A DNA stretch of 64,000 nt from Rhizopus arrhizus (taxonomy: Eukaryota; Mucoromycota; Mucoromycetes; Mucorales; Rhizopodaceae): contig JAKZZE010000012.1 in assembly GCA_024220505.1 (NCBI GenBank), positions 1,364,001-1,428,000 on the forward strand. The letters are read 5' to 3'. This document shows, piece after piece, positions 58,141 through 64,000 of this stretch. Under the pieces are notes generated by a model. It worked only from the letters and a program-made list of their open reading frames with translations. It searched no databases and was not told where the DNA came from. Within the stretch, counting starts at the first letter, position 1, and each line of letters opens with the position of its first letter. A program made the position numbers and the translations under genes.

Positions 58141-60374
58141 TTTTTCAATTGTCTAATCCGTGAAAAAAAGAAACCATGAGTTGAGTCCTTTTTTTTTTGT
58201 ACAAGATGAAGCTATGTTGTATTATGCCCCATAAAGGCTTTTTTGTTTGTGAAATAGCATCAAAAAAAGCAAATGTAGAATTAAGAAAGAATGTTATTCA
58301 TCATCTGATTTTTAAACGCGATTTTGAATCTGGAAAGTCCAGCTCTACTTGCAATCACCTTTCACGCTCTTTTTTCTTTATAAAAGAATACATCTTTACA
58401 TCAGTCAACTAACACCTCCTTATTTATGAATTATTCTTTCTAGCTTCATATGTAGTTTTGAGCAACCGGTACACAAACCAAAATTTGATCATGTTGCATG
58501 TTATTGTAAGGTAGCTCCCTAACAGATGTTCTTGGACAAATACAGATTGAAAAATAGCACAATACATTCTTTTTTATATAAAAAGACATTTGATGTTAGT
58601 TCATTTTATGAGACATAGAGAATTCTAAGCTAATCAAACAATAACAGAAGGACAAGTATTTATAAACCGAGCTTTTTTTTTATGTGATGGACATGTATAA
58701 TAGCATATTAATATTTGAATTAAAATTAAAGAGTAAAGTTTTGGGAACAAGATGTGATGTTTCAAGTATTTTTTTTTTACTGAAGCTTGAATTTAAGTTG
58801 CATACTTGTATACATTTGCCAAGCATCAGCTTGAAAAACAATAAAGGATTAAATCTCTCCTTAAAGGCTTTGATTCCCACAATCTGATGATCCCTCAATA
58901 CTTCTCTGGATGGCCCAAAAAAGAAAAAAAAAAAAAAATAGACTAATTAGGATAGACCAGTCCTATAAGTTAGAAGATGAAATTATTATTCCAATTGACA
59001 ACACGTATTACGTGACACAAATTATAATTGTACAACATTAATAACAGATATTCATTTATGAAGACAAAGCAAACAATTCAGGCAATATTTTAAAAGGAAA
59101 ACAAATCCAATACACCAGAAACTTCAATTCATACCATAATTTATATCAAAGCTTTATTACCATCATTCCATCCCTCCACTGAATATTTAGAGAGTGAAAT
59201 CTGCTTACTGATTTCATATGCATCTGTTGAAACTCAGGATTTTACTAAACAGAAATAAAGTCTTTCACAGTGAAACAGCAGACGGAAAGATGAAGAGGAT
59301 GGTATCGTCCAAAGAAAGACAGTGGATCTCTCAAACCATACAAAATGACAGATTCAAGCAAAAGAGTACATAAAAAGGACACATGTTGGTATGATTTTAC
59401 TTTTAATCAACTTAAAAAGGACCAGAAGGAGATGATGGGGGTTGAAATAAACAAGTAGTAGCGTAGAAAGGAAGTAAAAATACTTGGTGCGAATTTCAGT
59501 GAAAAATAGGCAAGATGGTAAACATTGCCCAAAAGTCAATGTTTGTGCTATTTGACTCTGTTTTAAATGATATGCGACTATTTCAGAGATAAATGAAAAA
59601 AAAGTGCCTAGTATCCAGGATGAAAAGCTGTAAAGAGCGTCAAATGAGTGAGCAACACCAGCTATTTGTGACATCAAACGAAATTTAATCAATAGTACAT
59701 GTTTAAAGTTATTCGAAATGTAAAATAATTGTGAATGTCACATCTACTTTATTCTTGTAAATAAACAATAACATCCATCTACCATTAAATCTACTGTTCA
59801 TCTTACAATTGAATTGTTAATTGAATATAAAACTTGAAACAGCTAATAGTATATAGCTTGTGTATTTCAGTGAACTTTTGCAATTCATAATTGAAGTATA
59901 ATCAGATTGTACACTGGCATCGAGTTATGTTCAACTCTAAATTTATTTTTTTACGACATATTTTAGTGTATTTAAAATGCCACATGCGATCTCTCTAACA
60001 TCAAATGCGCGCACATGAAGCCGAGATTATTTTCAATAAGAAGAAGAAGTAAATTAATTGACTTTTTTTTATTGTACCATTGATCCGGTTTCAGTCACAC
60101 AAAACATGAATACAAAGCAGCCTACCCCAAGAAGAACAGGATCTTATGCATGTTTTATTTGATTTTGCAAAGAAAAATAAATGTGATGTGATTGTATCAC
60201 GATAAAAGCAGAAATTATCAAATTATGTTGTAGTACAGCTAAATGTTTGGATTGCTACTCGATTAGAATTCAACAGGGGAAATCATATAAATATCAACCC
60301 CTTCTTTCTGTATCTTTCCTCTCCCCAATTCATTCGACACTTCCTTCACTCTTTTCACCTTCCACCACATAAGC
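58141..60374. other. Large spacer upstream of the lipase
   Basis: About 2.2 kb, AT-rich, with several short frames (58197-58412, 58684-58887, 59354-59692 on minus) of no recognisable composition. The last 100 bp form the lipase core promoter, described separately. Confidence 0.5.
60286..60293 (+). promoter_or_regulatory. TATA box and CT-rich start region of the lipase
   Basis: TATAAATA lies 82 bp upstream of the ATG, followed by a CT-rich stretch (TTTCTGTATCTTTCCTCTCC, about 60304-60323) typical of transcription starts in highly expressed fungal genes. Confidence 0.6.
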
Positions 60375-61484
60375 ATGGTTTCATTCATTTCAATCAGTCA
60401 AGGTATCAGCTTCTGTCTTCTTGCTTCCTCCGTCATGATCAGTTCATCCGCTTTCCCAGTTGCCGGTCAACCAGGAACGCCTACCATGAGCCTACCTCCA
60501 GGATTCCCTACAGAGCTTCCTGACACTGGTTCAGGCCACTTGCCTTCTCTCAGTCTGCCTTCCGGGTTCCCTCCTGCGTTCCCTACAGGACTTGCCAAAA
60601 GCATGCCCACTTCCGATCAAAAGCGTAGCCTGTCTGACTTCCCGCCCAACCTGACCCACCTCCAGGGTCGATCTGACAGCAACTCGGTCGTGATGGCCAG
60701 CGCATCCGAGATTGCCGAGCTCAAGAAATTTGCGGGTGTGGCATCCACCGCGTACTGCGGTTCGGTCAGTGCCAGCCGGCAGTGGAACTGCATCCCTTGT
60801 AAAAAATACATTTCGGACGGCAAGCTCATCACGACCTTCAAGTCGGCCGTGTCGGACACGAATGGCTTTGTGGTCACCAGTGCTTCTCAAAAGACCCTCT
60901 TTCTCATTTTCCGCGGCACGACCTCTTATCAGCAATCGGTGGTGGACATGACGGCGAACTTTGTTCCATTTTCCAAGGTCTCTGGGGCCATGGTGCATGC
61001 TGGCTTTTACAATTCGGTCAAGGAAGTCATCAAGGACTATTATCCCAAGATTCAGGCAGAGATCAAGGCCAATCCTGATTATAAGGTCGTCGTGACCGGT
61101 CACTCGCTGGGTGGTGCTCAAGCCTTGATTGCTGGCGTAGACCTCTACGACCGTGACCCTAGCCTGTTCAATTCCAAAAACGTGGAGATCTATACGATTG
61201 GCCAACCTCGCGTGGGTAACACCAAGTTTGCTCAATGGGTGGATTCGACTGGAATCTCTATCCACCGTAGTGTTCACGCCCGAGATGTCGTTCCTCACGT
61301 CCCTTCCAAATCTCTCGGTTTCCTTCATGTCGGTGTCGAATCATGGATCAAGGCAGATCCCTCGACTGTTCAAATCTGTACCTCTAACCTTGAAAGCAAT
61401 GCCTGCAGCGACACGGTGGAGGCTTCTACAAACACCATGGATCATCTCTCTTACTTTGGTATTCGCATGGGTACCTGTTTCTAA
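60375..61484 (+). CDS. Secreted triacylglycerol lipase, Rhizopus/Rhizomucor type (class 3)
   Basis: An intronless 369-residue preproprotein. The N-terminal signal peptide (FCLLASSVMISSSAFP) is followed by a Pro-rich propeptide with repeated LPPGFP/LPSGFP units and a KR site at residues 83-84 (DQKRSLSD). The mature enzyme keeps the nucleophile Ser244 in GHSLGG, Asp304 in HARDVVPH and His357 in MDHLSYFG; their spacing (60, 53) matches the Rhizopus and Rhizomucor lipases. The oxyanion segment is FRGTTSYQQ. Cysteines for the three disulfides are present (CGSV, NCIPCKK, CTSN, NACS, GTCF). It hydrolyses triglycerides outside the cell. The codon use is more GC-rich than the window average. Confidence 0.96.
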   Translation: MVSFISISQGISFCLLASSVMISSSAFPVAGQPGTPTMSLPPGFPTELPDTGSGHLPSLSLPSGFPPAFPTGLAKSMPTSDQKRSLSDFPPNLTHLQGRSDSNSVVMASASEIAELKKFAGVASTAYCGSVSASRQWNCIPCKKYISDGKLITTFKSAVSDTNGFVVTSASQKTLFLIFRGTTSYQQSVVDMTANFVPFSKVSGAMVHAGFYNSVKEVIKDYYPKIQAEIKANPDYKVVVTGHSLGGAQALIAGVDLYDRDPSLFNSKNVEIYTIGQPRVGNTKFAQWVDSTGISIHRSVHARDVVPHVPSKSLGFLHVGVESWIKADPSTVQICTSNLESNACSDTVEASTNTMDHLSYFGIRMGTCF

Positions 61485-62387
61485 ATCAATTGCACTCATC
61501 TCCTTTTTTTTTTTTATAAGCACAATAAAAAAGTATTTGTATTCAATTTAATTTTATAAAACAGAGGAAAGAAATAAAAAATTGTCTCTTTATTTTTGTA
61601 TGAATTATAAGTTTTTAAAATCATATACCAACTTGGTTCTTTGTATAAAGAAAGCAGAAGGATTGAAATAAGAACAAAAAGATACATGTTTAGATCTGAG
61701 TTTGTTTTTCACAGTGAAATCCAATAAAAAACAAACTTGTCTACTTTTACATGTTTTGATAAAAGCTGTTTACAGAATAAAATGACATGGTGCAACCCAT
61801 TTTTTTTTTTTCCCATTCGGGGAGGACGATGATGAGGTAACGTTACTGCATGCAAGTTAAATTAAAATGTTGAATACTAAATTTAGAAAATGGCGGGATT
61901 CTATAAACAACCCATGTCGACAAGAGGAGATGAGGTGCAGCTATTTGATTGTTTGCTCTGGTTTCATGCCTCGTTTCTTATTTTTAAATTCAGACGTGTC
62001 TTAAGGAGAGAATAAGGAGTGTGCGCTAATGCATGATATGAAGTCATCTTCTTGATGGTCAAAGTCCGTCACAGATCGCAAAGGGGAGTTGTTGGGCACA
62101 AAAGGAACAAAGATGTCCCCCCCTCCCTTAAGGACAGTTCATATCAAATTTAGAATAGATCCGATATGGAAAAAGTGATTCAGGGTGATTAGAATTCTCG
62201 GATAATAGCCACTTTCTCCTTTTTTTTTTTATCCCTATTTTTCATGACGTTTGGTTTTTGGTGTTTTATAAACATATTGATTTGAAAAAGAGATGAATCA
62301 CAATAAAAAAAAGGTGGCTATTTTGCCTCAGTGCAGCCTAATGTAATTTTATTCCCTCCATCAAAATTGAGAATAGCGTGTATGCGC

Positions 62388-62420
<33 letters not shown>

Positions 62421-62719
62421 AAAAAGAGAGAGAAGCAATCGTTTGATAGAGCAACATGGAATCAATAGGATTCACGTAAAATGACAAGATGAAACTAGTT
62501 GTTGGAAAGATGAATATGTAGAAGGGAGTCTCGTACAATTTGGAATCTTTTTTATATACTCCTTTTTTCGTGTCATTAAAGAAGAAAACGCGATAAAATA
62601 AATTTAATACGCAGATAGAAACCAGTAAACTGGAACTCAATATGACTCGTCCACTGGATGGAACAAAGAAATACTCTGGTTACTTTAATAGTAAATAATA
62701 GGAGGGGAGAGTATCTAGA

Positions 62720-62758
<39 letters not shown>

Positions 62759-63260
62759 ATACAAACTAGGTTAGAGATCATATGTAATGTCAATCAGTGA
62801 ATTCTTTGCATAATTACGTGTGGTGCGCAGTTAAGTACATCTTTTTTTGTCAATGCACGTGATAACATGGATTGCTTTGATGAATAATTATCCAAGAGAA
62901 AGGAGGGGAGGTGGATGACGTGATCAGACGGTAGACTCAATAGATGAAGTTGTATGGATGAGGTGCCAGTGATTCAAGAATACTTTCACTTCCTTTTTTG
63001 AACCATAAATTTCAGAATATTTGGGGGTACAAAATGATATTCTCTCCCCCGATTTATTGTGCAACACGATTGGTGTGTATGTGTGACAAGAGAGGATGTT
63101 GCCCCTGGTTACATTGAACTTTTTTTAAAAACTGATTTTATGCATAAAGAGCTTATTTTTATTTTCAATAAACATAGCAACATAAATGACAACATAAATC
63201 CACGTGGAAAAAAAATAGTGTTTTAAAATGAGTGACTGTTATAAGTGAAGGATGGAATGA
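61485..63260. other. Convergent spacer after the lipase
   Basis: About 1.8 kb, with T runs of 30 nt (about 62390-62419) and 31 nt (about 62726-62757). The long-looking minus-strand frames at 62338-62764 are read through those runs and are not genes. Confidence 0.55.

Positions 63261-64000
<740 letters not shown>

Noticed and set aside
60531..61328. 265-codon minus-strand frame over the lipase
   Set aside because: Antisense shadow of the GC-rich lipase gene with no recognisable domain.
62338..62764. Minus-strand frames through poly-T runs
   Set aside because: They are open because of long Lys-coding A runs; no real protein composition.

Overview
This is a fungal nuclear window, most likely from a Mucorales mould (Mucor/Rhizopus/Choanephora-type). 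The basis is AT-rich intergenic DNA with long T runs, genes cut by many 45-65 nt GT-AG introns, a Rhizopus/Rhizomucor-type secreted lipase, a GPI-anchored chitin deacetylase, and fungal versions of Pkc1, Lst8, Galpha/Gbeta, Tpc1, Ima1, MedA, Ecl1 and nucleolin. The genus is inference; no rRNA or other marker gene is present. Exon joins were deduced by eye from splice signals and protein-family alignment, so individual boundaries can be off by a few bases.

Layout. 0-16 kb is gene-dense: Ima1-like nuclear envelope protein (-), Galpha (-), chitin deacetylase (-), QCR9 (+), protein kinase C (-), mitochondrial TPP carrier (-), LST8 (+, divergent from the carrier) and an RRM/mRNA-export-adaptor-like protein (+). 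16-31 kb is gene-poor: a decayed TnpB/Fanzor-like ORF, the developmental regulator MedA (-) isolated between multi-kb spacers, a LINE-like fragment and a dead IS630/Tc1-type transposase. 31-45 kb is mixed: two small novel proteins (one a PPxY/TM/six-cysteine protein), NAC-beta, ECL1-like, a subtilase, MEMO, Gbeta and a RidA/Mmf1 protein. 46-56 kb is an accessory, transposon-rich block: a 1.4 kb TIR element with TA duplication, a coiled-coil gene, a LINE-like fragment, an IS630-type fragment and a 4 kb DIRS-like tyrosine-recombinase retrotransposon with inverted terminal repeats and an internal complementary region. 56-64 kb holds nucleolin (-), a Tc1 remnant, the lipase (+) and a C2H2 zinc-finger factor running off the right edge.

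Functional links. Several parts of signalling and cell-wall control sit together: Galpha, Gbeta, Pkc1, Lst8 (TORC1/2), chitin deacetylase and MedA. This is co-location, not an operon. The mobile-element layer is the least ordinary part: three copies of a roughly 90 bp MITE with TA duplications, an asymmetric CGACA array at one end of the TIR element, and the DIRS element apparently nested in a transposase gene.
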